DNA of 64,000 nt from the NCBI GenBank assembly GCA_002381185.1, contig DFOA01000031.1, positions 92,292 through 156,291 on the forward strand, read 5' to 3'. This document shows positions 49,956-58,729 of the stretch, in pieces (positions within the stretch are counted from its first letter, which is position 1; every line of letters begins with the position of its first letter). Position numbers and translations under genes: made by a program. The notes beneath the pieces are model-generated. The model saw nothing but the letters and a program-made list of their open reading frames with translations. It made no database searches and was not told the origin of the DNA. This DNA comes from Firmicutes bacterium UBA3553 (GTDB taxonomy: Bacteria > Bacillota > Clostridia > Tissierellales > Sedimentibacteraceae).

Positions 49956-51230
49956 ATGAATAACTTTCTAAATCAATTAAACAGTACAACAATTACTCTC
50001 CTGTCATTATCAACAATTTTATTTACAGGATTTCTGCTTACGCGCATTACTAAGCTTGCCAAACTGCCTAATGTAACCGGCTATATTATCGCAGGTGTTC
50101 TAATTGGTCCATATGTTCTAAACTTGATTCCCTATGAAATGGTTAAAAACATGGGATTTATCAGTGATGTTGCTTTGGCGTTTATTGCGTTTGGCGTAGG
50201 AAGGTTTTTCAATAGGGAAGCTTTTCAAGAAACCGGCTTCGGCATCATTGCCGTTACTTTATCGGAATCATTAATGGCCGGAATAATGATAACCTTATCC
50301 ATGTATTATTTATTCCATCTGAGCTGGGAGTTTTGCTTGATTTTAGGTGCTGTTGCAACAGCGACAGCTCCTGCAAGCACAATGGTTACCATTCGGCAAT
50401 ATCATGCTCGCGGAGACTTTGTTAATATTTTGTTGCAGGTTGTCGCATTTGATGATGCTGTATGTCTTGTTGCATTCAGTATTGCTATTGCCGTTATTAA
50501 TGCAAATACCGGAACAAGTGTTTCTGCTTCTGAAATTGCATTGCCTTTGCTGTACAATTTTGGTGCATTAGCAGTTGGCTTTGTGAGCGGCGTTTTTTTA
50601 AGTAAGCTTATGACTCCAGAACGTAGTGAAGATAATAGGCTGATATTAACAATTTCATTAATTTTGGGCATTGCAGGCTTATGTGCTGCTGTAGATGTCT
50701 CTCCTTTATTGTCTTGTATGCTTTTTGGTACTACTTATATCAATATAACAAAAGACAAAGAATTATACAGCCAGGTTGAAAGATTTACCCCACCAATATT
50801 ATCGATGTTCTTTGTAGTATCAGGTATGAGCTTGGATATTAGGTCATTCAATACTATGGGAGCAGTGGGCGCAGCTTATTTTATAATACGCATTGCCGGA
50901 AAATTCCTAGGAGCGTATTTGGGGTGTACAATGGCGAAAACAACAAAAGCCGTACGTAACTATTTAGGGCTGGCTTTGATACCCCAAGCCGGTGTTGCAA
51001 TTGGCCTTGCTTTTTTAGGCAAAAGAGTTTTGCCTTATGCTATGGGAAATATGTTGCTTACAATAATATTGTCATCTTCGGTTTTGTATGAATTAATAGG
51101 GCCTGCATGTGCTAAGATTGCTTTAATATATTCCGGCTCAATAAAAAAAGATAAGCTTAAAGTTGGTGAAAGTGCTATATCAGTTCATAAAACCCAAAAA
51201 GAGCAAGAGCTTTTAAGAATAGATTCGTGA
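49956..51230 (+). CDS. Cation/proton antiporter (CPA2/Kef family)
   Basis: A 424-residue membrane protein with about twelve helices. The segment NVTGYIIAGVLIGPYVL near residue 40 and the ion-site AFDDAVCLVAFS (about residue 160) match CPA2 antiporters, which exchange Na+ or K+ for H+. The C-terminus lacks a large regulatory (TrkA-N) domain. Ribosome binding site AAAGGAGC. Divergent from the LysR gene. Ion specificity cannot be told from sequence. Confidence 0.9.
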   Translation: MNNFLNQLNSTTITLLSLSTILFTGFLLTRITKLAKLPNVTGYIIAGVLIGPYVLNLIPYEMVKNMGFISDVALAFIAFGVGRFFNREAFQETGFGIIAVTLSESLMAGIMITLSMYYLFHLSWEFCLILGAVATATAPASTMVTIRQYHARGDFVNILLQVVAFDDAVCLVAFSIAIAVINANTGTSVSASEIALPLLYNFGALAVGFVSGVFLSKLMTPERSEDNRLILTISLILGIAGLCAAVDVSPLLSCMLFGTTYINITKDKELYSQVERFTPPILSMFFVVSGMSLDIRSFNTMGAVGAAYFIIRIAGKFLGAYLGCTMAKTTKAVRNYLGLALIPQAGVAIGLAFLGKRVLPYAMGNMLLTIILSSSVLYELIGPACAKIALIYSGSIKKDKLKVGESAISVHKTQKEQELLRIDS

Positions 51231-51242
51231 TGTTTTTTAACG

Positions 51243-51278
51243 TTGCTTGAGCAGTATTTGTATCCTATGCTTAAGCAA
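51243..51278. terminator. Hairpin after the antiporter
   Basis: TTGCTTGAGCA (51243-51253) pairs with TGCTTAAGCAA (51268-51278) with one G-U. No T-run. Probable transcript end of the antiporter gene. Confidence 0.5.
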
Positions 51279-51404
51279 TGTACTATGTCTAATTATATGC
51301 TAACCTATTTGTTATTAATTTAATGTAATTAAATATTTTAATTTTAGTTGCATATGAATAAGAATTGTTATACAATACAAATATCAATACAACAGGAGGA
51401 TAAC

Positions 51405-51557
51405 ATGACTAATACAGTCGGTACTGCCAATAAACTATGTAAATTCAGCAGTTCTGTATCAAAAAATGGTATTTTTGCCCATGACGGGAGAAGTGTATCC
51501 ATTTTTAGACTGAATACAGATGATTGTATAAATCCAGGATGTCCTTTACAAGTATAA
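51405..51557 (+). CDS. Small Cys-containing peptide of unknown function (50 aa)
   Basis: ATG with a perfect AGGAGG 5 bases upstream. The peptide has no signal sequence. Its N-terminal half is Ser/Lys-rich and polar, its C-terminal third is IFRLNTDDCINPGCPLQV-like with Cys at 41 and 46, and a third Cys is at 12. The leader-core look (polar leader, Cys-containing tail) and the MFS exporter 180 bases downstream raise the possibility of a ribosomally made peptide, but no modifying enzyme with that role is nearby. It might also be a metal-binding or regulatory peptide. A terminator-like GGCTC/GAGTC stem with T-run follows near 51591-51617. Confidence 0.6.
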   Translation: MTNTVGTANKLCKFSSSVSKNGIFAHDGRSVSIFRLNTDDCINPGCPLQV

Positions 51558-51738
51558 TAATTTATAGCTTTATGCATTATTGTATATTATAGGCTCGGAT
51601 TTATTTGAGTCTTTTTATTTTGCTATAAAATCGATGCGTTTCTTCCATAAGCCTTAATGACTATCTTTATTTTGAACAAAGAAATGTCTACAGGGCTTTT
51701 TATTTTTGTAAATTAAAATAATTATGGAGGATTTAACA

Positions 51739-52947
51739 TTGAATACATCGAATAAAAAATTAAAACGAAATATATCAATAGGTTATGCATATAACTTTTT
51801 CCTACAACTAAACATTACCACTGCTGTCTGGGTCCTATATCTTGCATTTAAAGGGATGTCCCTGGCGGAGATTGGAATTCTTGAATCTATTTATCATATA
51901 ACCGGGTTACTCCTGGAGCTCCCTAGCGGAGCTATAGCGGATCTGAAAGGAAGAAAATTCTGTGTCGTAACCGGCAGGGCAGTCAGCTTGATATCCTGTT
52001 ATCTTATGATAATATCAAACAGCTTTTTGGGTTTTGCTGTTTCTTTTATGTTAAGCAGTGCAGCAATGAATTTAAATTCAGGTGCGGCAGAAGCTTTAAT
52101 TTATGACAGTTTAAAAGAACTTGGGGAAGAAGAAAAATATAAAAAGATATGGGGACAGTTAGTCTTTGTTATGTCAATTGCACAGGGCATTGCCATTTTA
52201 TTGGGTGGAATCCTGGCTGATATTAAATTCCTATATGCCTATATGCTTGGAATGGTTGTACAGACAGCAGCATTATTGGTATCTCTCGGGTTCAGTGAAC
52301 CGACAATTTATAATAATGACAACATAAATAACAAACAAGAAAAATTAATCATAAAACAAGTAAAAACAAGCATTGATGTTCTGAAAGAAAGAAAAATAGT
52401 ACTATATATAATATTATTTTCAGCATTGATGGGGAGTCTTCAGACTACGGTATTTTTCTATAGTCAGAAGTTTTTCTCGGACATGACGTATACAAAGACA
52501 TTGATTGCTGTTATCTGCTCACTTGGTTGTTTAATTGAAGCAGTAAGTTCAAAATATGCTTATATTTTTGAAAGCATGCTTAAACTGAAAGGTACTCTGA
52601 TAATCTTATCCGTAGTGAACATAATTGCTTTAGCAGGATTGGCTCTATTTAAAGATTTGTCCGTATTTTTTTATCTTTTGACTTCAGTTTCAGGAGGACT
52701 GGCATTTACGATTTTCAGTGACTATATAAATACGGAAATACCCTCTGAATACAGGGCGACAATATTGTCATTTGACAGCCTCTGTTTCAGCGTATTTATG
52801 ATATGTATATTTCCGCTGTTCGGCTTGATAGCCGAACATGCAGGTTTTTCTGCAACTTTTGGCGTGACAGCGATAATATACGTTCCTGTAATGGCTTTTC
52901 TGATAAAGAAGTTAATAAAGCAAAATAAGGAAAATACCTCATTATAA
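51739..52947 (+). CDS. MFS transporter
   Basis: A 402-residue twelve-helix major facilitator. The loop after helix 2-3 reads LPSGAIADLKGRKF, the family motif with DxxGRK. TTG 51739 is chosen, 8 bases after GGAGG; an in-frame ATG at 51724 contains the ribosome binding site itself and is rejected. It may export a drug or the small peptide encoded just upstream. Substrate unknown. Confidence 0.85.
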   Translation: MNTSNKKLKRNISIGYAYNFFLQLNITTAVWVLYLAFKGMSLAEIGILESIYHITGLLLELPSGAIADLKGRKFCVVTGRAVSLISCYLMIISNSFLGFAVSFMLSSAAMNLNSGAAEALIYDSLKELGEEEKYKKIWGQLVFVMSIAQGIAILLGGILADIKFLYAYMLGMVVQTAALLVSLGFSEPTIYNNDNINNKQEKLIIKQVKTSIDVLKERKIVLYIILFSALMGSLQTTVFFYSQKFFSDMTYTKTLIAVICSLGCLIEAVSSKYAYIFESMLKLKGTLIILSVVNIIALAGLALFKDLSVFFYLLTSVSGGLAFTIFSDYINTEIPSEYRATILSFDSLCFSVFMICIFPLFGLIAEHAGFSATFGVTAIIYVPVMAFLIKKLIKQNKENTSL

Positions 52948-53097
52948 TTCCTTAATATTATGAATAAATCATACTGATGATGGTGAAAGTATAAAAAACT
53001 GACTATTCAATAATGTTATGAATATGATAATAAACACAAAGAGCAGAAAGAACAGAAAGGAATGAAACCGGAGTATGCCGGTCAATCAGGAGCATAT

Positions 53098-54120
53098 ATG
53101 TTTATACCAAAAAGAATCATTTTTCAAAAAGAAGCATTAGAATACACAACGGCTAAGGAGATACTCGCTAAATTCAGTAATAATGATAATATAGAAATAA
53201 TAACCATGTCATCAAATAAAATAAAACAGCACATCCCGGGCAATGTCCTGGGTGAGCAATATAAAGAAGGAAAGAGGACTTTGGTTGTCGGAATCAAAAA
53301 AGGTTTAAAGTTTCAGACCTGCAAACCTTCAGCACATTATCAGATGCCGCTGGTATCAGGCTGCATGGGGCAATGCGAATATTGTTATTTAAATACTATG
53401 CTGGGGGATAAGCCTTTTGTGAAAGTATATGTTAACGTAGATGACATTCTAAATCAGGCGAAGAAATATATAAATGAAAGGATGCCTGAAGTAACTATAT
53501 TTGAAGGGGCGGCGACATCTGATCCGGTGCCGGTTGAACCTTTCACTCATTCATTGGAAAAAGCAATAACATTCTTTGGCGGTGAGGAAAAAGGAAGGTT
53601 TAGATTTGTAACAAAATATAATGATATAGATTCACTGCTTAATTTAGAGCATAATGGGCATACAGAAATAAGATTCAGTATCAATACGTCTTCTGTAATA
53701 GAGAAATATGAACATTTTACAGCCTCAAGAGATAAAAGGATAGAAGCAAGCATAAAGGCTGCAGAGGCAGACTATCCCATAGGATATTTGATTGCGCCTG
53801 TATTCATATATCCTGGCTGGAAAGAGGAGTACCATGACTTGCTTCTTAATTTAAAATCAAAGCTTACTAAGGAGTTGGAATTTCTGGTGACTTTTGAGAT
53901 TATATCACACAGGTATACAACAACAGCGAAGAATAGGATACTTGAGGTATTTCCTGAAAGCATGTTACCTATGAATGACGAAGAACGAAAATATAAATAT
54001 GGTCAATTCGGTTATGGAAAATATGTATATCCAAAAGAGAACTTGGATGAAATTAAGCAATTCTTTGAAAAAGAGATAGAAGAGCTATTTAAAAACAAAA
54101 AGGTTAAATATATCATATAA
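53098..54120 (+). CDS. splB: Spore photoproduct lyase
   Basis: Radical SAM enzyme that repairs the UV thymine dimer (spore photoproduct) during germination. ATG 53098 has AGGAG 5 bases upstream and gives 340 residues starting MFIPKRIIFQKEAL, the length and start of clostridial SplB; an earlier ATG at 53062 is rejected. The cluster motif is CMGQCEYCYL (CxxxCxxC) near residue 90. Other matches are FVTKYNDID, FSINTSSVI and the C-terminal YKYGQFGYGKYVY. Its presence indicates a spore former. Confidence 0.94.
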   Translation: MFIPKRIIFQKEALEYTTAKEILAKFSNNDNIEIITMSSNKIKQHIPGNVLGEQYKEGKRTLVVGIKKGLKFQTCKPSAHYQMPLVSGCMGQCEYCYLNTMLGDKPFVKVYVNVDDILNQAKKYINERMPEVTIFEGAATSDPVPVEPFTHSLEKAITFFGGEEKGRFRFVTKYNDIDSLLNLEHNGHTEIRFSINTSSVIEKYEHFTASRDKRIEASIKAAEADYPIGYLIAPVFIYPGWKEEYHDLLLNLKSKLTKELEFLVTFEIISHRYTTTAKNRILEVFPESMLPMNDEERKYKYGQFGYGKYVYPKENLDEIKQFFEKEIEELFKNKKVKYII

Positions 54121-54130
54121 TAATTATAAT

Positions 54131-54206
54131 TGTTAAGAAAACTTAATAATATTTTTTCATAAAAGTTGTAACGTTTTGGGCAGTTAAACGGTTTATATAG
54201 TAGTGG
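54131..54206 (+). promoter_or_regulatory. ECF promoter region of the second sigma cluster
   Basis: TGTAACG (54167-54173), 16 bases, then GGTTTATATAG (54190-54200). The surrounding 70 bases closely match 56151-56225, where TTAAGAAA, CTTAATAA, TGTAACG, TTTGG and GGTTTATATAG recur in the same order. It lies about 145 bases before the sigma-like gene at 54344. Probably recognised by a sigma factor of this cluster. Confidence 0.65.
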
Positions 54207-54343
54207 CTTTTAAAAAGCGGAATATACTAAATCATTTTGCTGTCCATTTTTTCATGCCTGTCGCCATTTTTTTGACCGTTTGGGAGAAAAGATGACGGCA
54301 GAGCTTAAATACGTTTATGAAATATACTTATTAGGTGGTTCTT

Positions 54344-54781
54344 ATGGATATAGATGCTTATTTTAAAAAAACATATACGGCTGCTTTCAGACTTACCGGC
54401 AATAAAAAAGCAGCATGTGAATTAACTACACAGGCAATATCAAATCTGTCCGGCAAAATAGATACAAATAATATAATAACGGATTGCATATTTAAATCTA
54501 CAGTCTTGGAAGTGTGCGTCCTGTTTTTGCAAAAGTATGATATATGTTCTGTTGAATTTGATTTTGATTATAACTCAAAAGATAAATCACATGAAATCCA
54601 AAAGGCTCTTCTGAGTCTGGATAGTGTAAGCAGGATAATCATAGTATGGAAGGACTTCTTGGGATTTCCATTATCTGACCTTGTACACATAATTAATAAA
54701 GACAGAACAGAGCTTAATGCTGAACTTTCTAATGCACGTATGCAAATTAAGCAAGGTTTGAGTATGAACGTTTTATTTTAG
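54344..54781 (+). CDS. Divergent sigma-70-like protein (145 aa)
   Basis: ATG 54344 follows AGGTGG by about 6 bases. MDIDAYFKKTYTAAFRLTGNKKAACELTTQAI resembles the start of region 2 of an ECF sigma factor, and the C-terminal FPLSDLVHIINKDRTELNAELSNARMQIKQGL resembles region 4. The middle part is shortened and the usual DxxQE-type motif is missing. It may be a sigma factor variant, an anti-sigma-like decoy or a gene in decay. It precedes a normal ECF sigma gene. Confidence 0.6.
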   Translation: MDIDAYFKKTYTAAFRLTGNKKAACELTTQAISNLSGKIDTNNIITDCIFKSTVLEVCVLFLQKYDICSVEFDFDYNSKDKSHEIQKALLSLDSVSRIIIVWKDFLGFPLSDLVHIINKDRTELNAELSNARMQIKQGLSMNVLF

Positions 54782-54872
54782 AATATATCTCCAGCTTCCT
54801 ACTACATTAAATTAGTTGAAAAATACTTTTCCTTAATGTAAAATTAATTAAGAAAATTCCGGGGGCAGGGAG

Positions 54873-55430
54873 ATGGACAAAGAGAAAAAATCATTTATAT
54901 ATGATAAGCGCGTAAGAGATTTTATTATAAAGCTGTATGATAAATACAGAGAAGGAATGCTCAAACTTGCGTTTTCTAAATTGAACGATTGGCACGAAGC
55001 AGAGGATGCTGTTGAAGAAGCATTTATAAATGCAGCAAAAAATTACGAAAAAATAGCTGATTCAGAGGAATATGAAATAAAAAAATATCTGGTTAAAACG
55101 GTCATAAACACTTCCTATAAAATACTTGATAAAAATAAACGAAATGATTACGGCAATATGGATACAATTGAAGAGTACTCACCATATGTTGACAGTGCCG
55201 AAGAAACGGCATTATTATGTATCTCATATGATGAGCTTAAAAGTTCGGTTGATGAATTAAGCCCTCGATATAAACTTATATTAAATATGAAATCTATAGG
55301 ATACAGCAATAAGGAGATAGCAGAAGAGCTTAATGTGAAATCCGGTACTGTGCGTGTCATGCTGCTGAGAATCAGGTCATCTTTAAAAAAATCAAAGGAG
55401 GGAAGCCGAAATGAAGAAGGACAAAAATAA
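54873..55430 (+). CDS. ECF RNA polymerase sigma factor
   Basis: A 185-residue sigma-70 family protein. Region 2 reads MLKLAFSKLNDWHEAEDAVEEAFINA, region 4 reads LSPRYKLILNMKSIGYSNKEIAEELNVKSGTVRVMLLRIRSSLKK. A GC-rich ribosome binding site (GGGGGCAGGGAG) precedes ATG. Its last 20 bases overlap the DUF4367 gene, which probably encodes its anti-sigma factor. Confidence 0.9.
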   Translation: MDKEKKSFIYDKRVRDFIIKLYDKYREGMLKLAFSKLNDWHEAEDAVEEAFINAAKNYEKIADSEEYEIKKYLVKTVINTSYKILDKNKRNDYGNMDTIEEYSPYVDSAEETALLCISYDELKSSVDELSPRYKLILNMKSIGYSNKEIAEELNVKSGTVRVMLLRIRSSLKKSKEGSRNEEGQK

Positions 55431-56145
55431 CATTGATGATATTTTAAGCACAGAAGATGAACATTTGATTCACAGAGCTTCAGAAGTACAGTTTAATAAT
55501 GATATGGAGCTGTTCAATTCCTTTATGAACGATGAAAGTGAAATTCCTGGACTTTCCTATTTTGACAATCACATGCACGATAAAATCAACGAAATGTATA
55601 AAGACGGCCGAAAACACCGCACGAATAAGCTGATTTTCAAAACCATTGTTTCATCTGCAGCAGTCATATTATTAACATTTATATTCTACCCGCCTTTGTT
55701 TGGAAAAACAAATGCTTTCTTTTTCAGAATGATGGTCCTGACGGCAACAGATAAGGGCGAATATACGGAATTCAGGCTGGAGCCGGCGGAGAATCAGAAT
55801 ATAGAAGAATTTAAGGGATATTATTATCCGAGATACATACCAGACGGGTATGAAATAATTGTAAAAAATAACATGGAAAGTATGGGAGACATTATTTATT
55901 TAAATAAAAATGATAATTCAAGAATAACATACTCTTTCAGTACTTTAAGCAGTCCAGAGCAGTTAGATACCGAGAACTGTAATAAGAAAGAAATTTTGAT
56001 AAACAATCAGCTTGGATTGTTATATACAAAGAAAGATGACAGCCGTAATATGATCATTTTTCAGAACGAGGAATATAAGTTTGTTGTTTCTGGCAATGTG
56101 GAGGTTGAAATTTTAAAAGAGATTGCTGAAAGTATAAAGAGATAA
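55411..56145 (+). CDS. Anti-sigma factor-like DUF4367 membrane protein
   Basis: A 244-residue protein with a cytosolic N-terminal region, one membrane helix (about 75-93, IFKTIVSSAAVILLTFIF) and an extracytoplasmic DUF4367-type domain (about 125-244, including YYPRYIPDGYEIIVK). The N-terminus lacks a clear zinc-finger HxxxCxxC. Overlap with the sigma gene by 20 bases supports an anti-sigma role, from context. Confidence 0.8.
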   Translation: MKKDKNNIDDILSTEDEHLIHRASEVQFNNDMELFNSFMNDESEIPGLSYFDNHMHDKINEMYKDGRKHRTNKLIFKTIVSSAAVILLTFIFYPPLFGKTNAFFFRMMVLTATDKGEYTEFRLEPAENQNIEEFKGYYYPRYIPDGYEIIVKNNMESMGDIIYLNKNDNSRITYSFSTLSSPEQLDTENCNKKEILINNQLGLLYTKKDDSRNMIIFQNEEYKFVVSGNVEVEILKEIAESIKR

Positions 56146-56183
56146 AGTTGTTAAGAAATCTTAATAAGCTATTTTCAAAAAAG

Positions 56184-56217
56184 TGTAACGATTTGGACAA
56201 TTAAGAGGTTTATATAG
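56184..56217 (+). promoter_or_regulatory. Third TGTAACG-type ECF promoter
   Basis: TGTAACG (56184-56190), 16 bases, GGTTTATATAG (56207-56217). Part of the about 70-base block shared with 54131-54206. It drives a region where only a truncated ORF remains before TraX. Confidence 0.6.
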
Positions 56218-56243
56218 TTGAGAACTTATTAAAGGAGGAATCT

Positions 56244-56291
56244 ATGAAAAAACTATCTATACTGTCCATATTTTTCATATCGGTTATATAG
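56244..56291 (+). pseudogene. Truncated signal-peptide ORF under the ECF promoter
   Basis: AAAGGAGG lies 5 bases before ATG; the frame encodes MKKLSILSIFFISVI and stops. This looks like the signal peptide of a secreted or membrane protein whose body is lost. It could instead be a tiny hydrophobic peptide. No further coding similarity is seen before the TraX start at 56343. Confidence 0.4.
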
Positions 56292-56342
56292 ATAAAAAGT
56301 AAGTTTTGGAGTGTAAAAAGTGTAAAACAAAGGAGTAAATAA

Positions 56343-57128
56343 ATGCAGAATCATTTTATACTTAGTAGTAATCAAAAGCTGTTAACCGGAAATCATTTAA
56401 AGTTAATTGCCGTTGTCGCTATGCTTATGGATCATATTGCATATACTATAATATGGAAGTTATATTCAGAGGCTTGTGTAGTTGACGGAGTACACCTAAT
56501 GGGTGATATTATACCAAACGAAGCAAAAAAGTGGTATCTGATTTATATGACTATGCGCAGCATTGGACGCATTGCATTCCCTATTTTTGCGTTCATGTTA
56601 GTTCAAGGTTTTTTACATACAAGGAATCTTAAAAAATATGGTTTTAGAATATTAATATTTGCTTTGATTTCAGAAATTCCATATGATTTGGCAATGAGTA
56701 ATAGAATTGTCGACTTCAGTTATCAAAATGTGCTTTGGACTTTACTAGTTGCTCTGATTATGCTATATGGTATAAAAGTTGCGGATAAACAAACTGCAAG
56801 TAAAAGAATCCTATTATCAATATTTTATATTTTAGCAGCTATGATGATTACTTTATTAATTAGATCTGATTATTGGTTTGGAGGTATTTTATTTATTGTA
56901 TGTTTATATATTTTCAGGAATCAACCTTTGTGGCAATTTATTACCGGAACAATCTTTTTAATTATTATGTCATTTAACTTTATGTGGATACAGTTATTTG
57001 GAATAAGCTCTTTTATCCTGTTCATAAATTATAATGGCACTTCCGGAAACGGAAACAAATATTTGTTTTATGTATTTTATCCGCTTCATTTATTGATACT
57101 GGGACTTATTGCAACTTTTCTATTTTAG
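56343..57128 (+). CDS. TraX family membrane protein
   Basis: A 261-residue polytopic protein. The start HLKLIAVVAMLMDHIAYTI, SIGRIAFPIFAFMLVQGF and FALISEIPYDLA are typical of TraX-domain proteins, the family that includes an F-pilin acetylase and unnamed Gram-positive homologues. Ribosome binding site AAAGGAG. It lies after the sigma cluster with the ECF-type promoter and truncated ORF upstream, so it may be part of the ECF regulon. Substrate unknown. Confidence 0.85.
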   Translation: MQNHFILSSNQKLLTGNHLKLIAVVAMLMDHIAYTIIWKLYSEACVVDGVHLMGDIIPNEAKKWYLIYMTMRSIGRIAFPIFAFMLVQGFLHTRNLKKYGFRILIFALISEIPYDLAMSNRIVDFSYQNVLWTLLVALIMLYGIKVADKQTASKRILLSIFYILAAMMITLLIRSDYWFGGILFIVCLYIFRNQPLWQFITGTIFLIIMSFNFMWIQLFGISSFILFINYNGTSGNGNKYLFYVFYPLHLLILGLIATFLF

Positions 57129-57311
57129 AATTCAGAAATTATGCTAGATGAAAACAACAACGTATACAAGATATAATAACAGTTTGTAAATATGAAACTG
57201 CCGAGCTATTTCCTGAACATATTAATCAGGGTTCCATTAAATATAGTGAAAAATAATTGAACCGGACTAAGTGATGAACAATATTGTAAAATTTTAATTT
57301 GGAGGCGAAGG

Positions 57312-57893
57312 TTGAAGTATATTCATTTGTATAAAAGGACTATTAAGATTATAGCACTTGCAGCAATTGCCATAGTCTTAACTTTTACAGGATGCGCGAA
57401 AGCGCCCTTAATTTCGACAGCTGATGGAAAGACATTGATATTTGAGGATGATAACAGAACGTTCAAATATATTAACGACGTATACCATTACCGTATAGCG
57501 GACAATGATATTTATATCATATATCCCAACGGTTACATATATTCGCAAAATATTAACTCAAATACGGCAACTAAGTCCTGGAGCATACCAACAGGCATGC
57601 CTGAAATTTCGTTTGCTTCAGAAATCGGCTATATTGATGAGAATTATTTGGTAGATGCAATATTAAAATACATGGGGATGAAATCAAAGGAAAGTACAAC
57701 AGGAATATTTGTTATATTTATTTCTGCTGCGGCTGGGTTATGGGGAATTATTTCACCGGGCAGCTTGTGGTATGTTTCTTACGGCTGGCGGTATAAAAAT
57801 GCTCAACCCACACAAGCAGCAATCATACTAAATCGCATAGCAGGTGTTATTTTATTGATGATAGTAATATTTAAGATATTTCCAAGAATATAA
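57312..57893 (+). CDS. Lipoprotein with DUF6199-like C-terminus (193 aa)
   Basis: TTG start 5 bases from GGAGGCG. A lipobox TFTGC puts the lipidated Cys at residue 28. The region to about 120 is soluble. The C-terminal part has two membrane helices (about 130-150, 172-190) with SPGSLWYVSYGWRYKNAQP between, resembling DUF6199. Unusual for a lipoprotein to have later helices, so topology is uncertain. Function unknown. Confidence 0.7.
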   Translation: MKYIHLYKRTIKIIALAAIAIVLTFTGCAKAPLISTADGKTLIFEDDNRTFKYINDVYHYRIADNDIYIIYPNGYIYSQNINSNTATKSWSIPTGMPEISFASEIGYIDENYLVDAILKYMGMKSKESTTGIFVIFISAAAGLWGIISPGSLWYVSYGWRYKNAQPTQAAIILNRIAGVILLMIVIFKIFPRI

Positions 57894-57993
57894 TGAGCAC
57901 CGATATAAAAAATTATTAGATTCTTAAATATACGCTTAAAGTACAGCCGCATCTTGTGAAGAATAGGAATATAGGGGGGAACATATATAATAA

Positions 57994-58023
57994 AGCCTGT
58001 TGTTTAAATATAAACTACAGGCT
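57994..58023. terminator. Bidirectional hairpin
   Basis: AGCCTGT (57994-58000) pairs with ACAGGCT (58017-58023). It lies between two convergent genes and could end both the plus-strand lipoprotein gene and the minus-strand Uma2 gene. Confidence 0.6.
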
Positions 58024-58043
58024 ATTTATAGGTACTGGGAAAA

Positions 58044-58616
58044 TCAATCTATATCATAAAATACGTCTTCCAAATCTATAATCAAATCATCAAACAGACT
58101 TGTTTTAAATTTAGTTATAACCTTTTGTTTTTCATCATCAGTCATTTTTTCCAATATATAATCCGGATAAATCGAATAGACAGAATCTAAAGTGTATTTT
58201 CCATCCTTTAATAAATATACATCTATTGATTTGCTTAAAATGTCGACTATCCAATATTCTTTAACGCAAAATTTCTCATATAAATCTTTTTTATAACCCT
58301 TGTCATTTGTTGCAGTGCTAGGGGACAAAACCTCAACTATTAAATCCGGAGCTCCATAAACACCATTGCTTTTAATTATATCACGGTTGCAAGTAATCAT
58401 TAAATCAGGAATTACATTATTTTCTTCATCCAGGTATACATCAACACCATCAGCAAATACCTTACACTTTTTTCCTTTTAAATAATTGCCAACTATAATA
58501 GAAAGATTGACTATCACTGTATTGTGGTTTGGAACAGGTCTGGGGGTCATATAAACTATTTCGCCATTTAATATCTCATAATCCATATTATCTTTACTAA
58601 AAGCTAAATTATTCAT
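58044..58616 (-). CDS. Uma2 family (PD-(D/E)XK) putative nuclease
   Basis: A 190-residue Uma2/DUF820 protein. Elements are YMTPRPVPNHNTV, VIPDLMITC, LIVEVLSPSTATNDKGYKKDLYEKFCVKEYWIVD. All residues of the PD-(D/E)XK core look intact. It is more typical than the copy at 38787 and only weakly similar to it, so they are not a recent duplication. Role unknown. Confidence 0.92.
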   Translation of the reverse strand: MNNLAFSKDNMDYEILNGEIVYMTPRPVPNHNTVIVNLSIIVGNYLKGKKCKVFADGVDVYLDEENNVIPDLMITCNRDIIKSNGVYGAPDLIVEVLSPSTATNDKGYKKDLYEKFCVKEYWIVDILSKSIDVYLLKDGKYTLDSVYSIYPDYILEKMTDDEKQKVITKFKTSLFDDLIIDLEDVFYDID

Positions 58617-58729
58617 ACATTCAACTCCTTGTTCTTTTAATGTTATTATAATTCATCTGATTTTATTTATCAATAATAATAAATGAAATACACCGTTTTT
58701 ATTGGTGCTATAATTTACCTGAAGATAAA

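Noticed and set aside
51405..54120. RiPP cluster made of the Cys peptide, MFS and radical SAM gene
   Set aside because: The radical SAM protein has the start, length and CxxxCxxC motif of spore photoproduct lyase and lies beyond the MFS gene, so it is not a convincing peptide-modifying enzyme.
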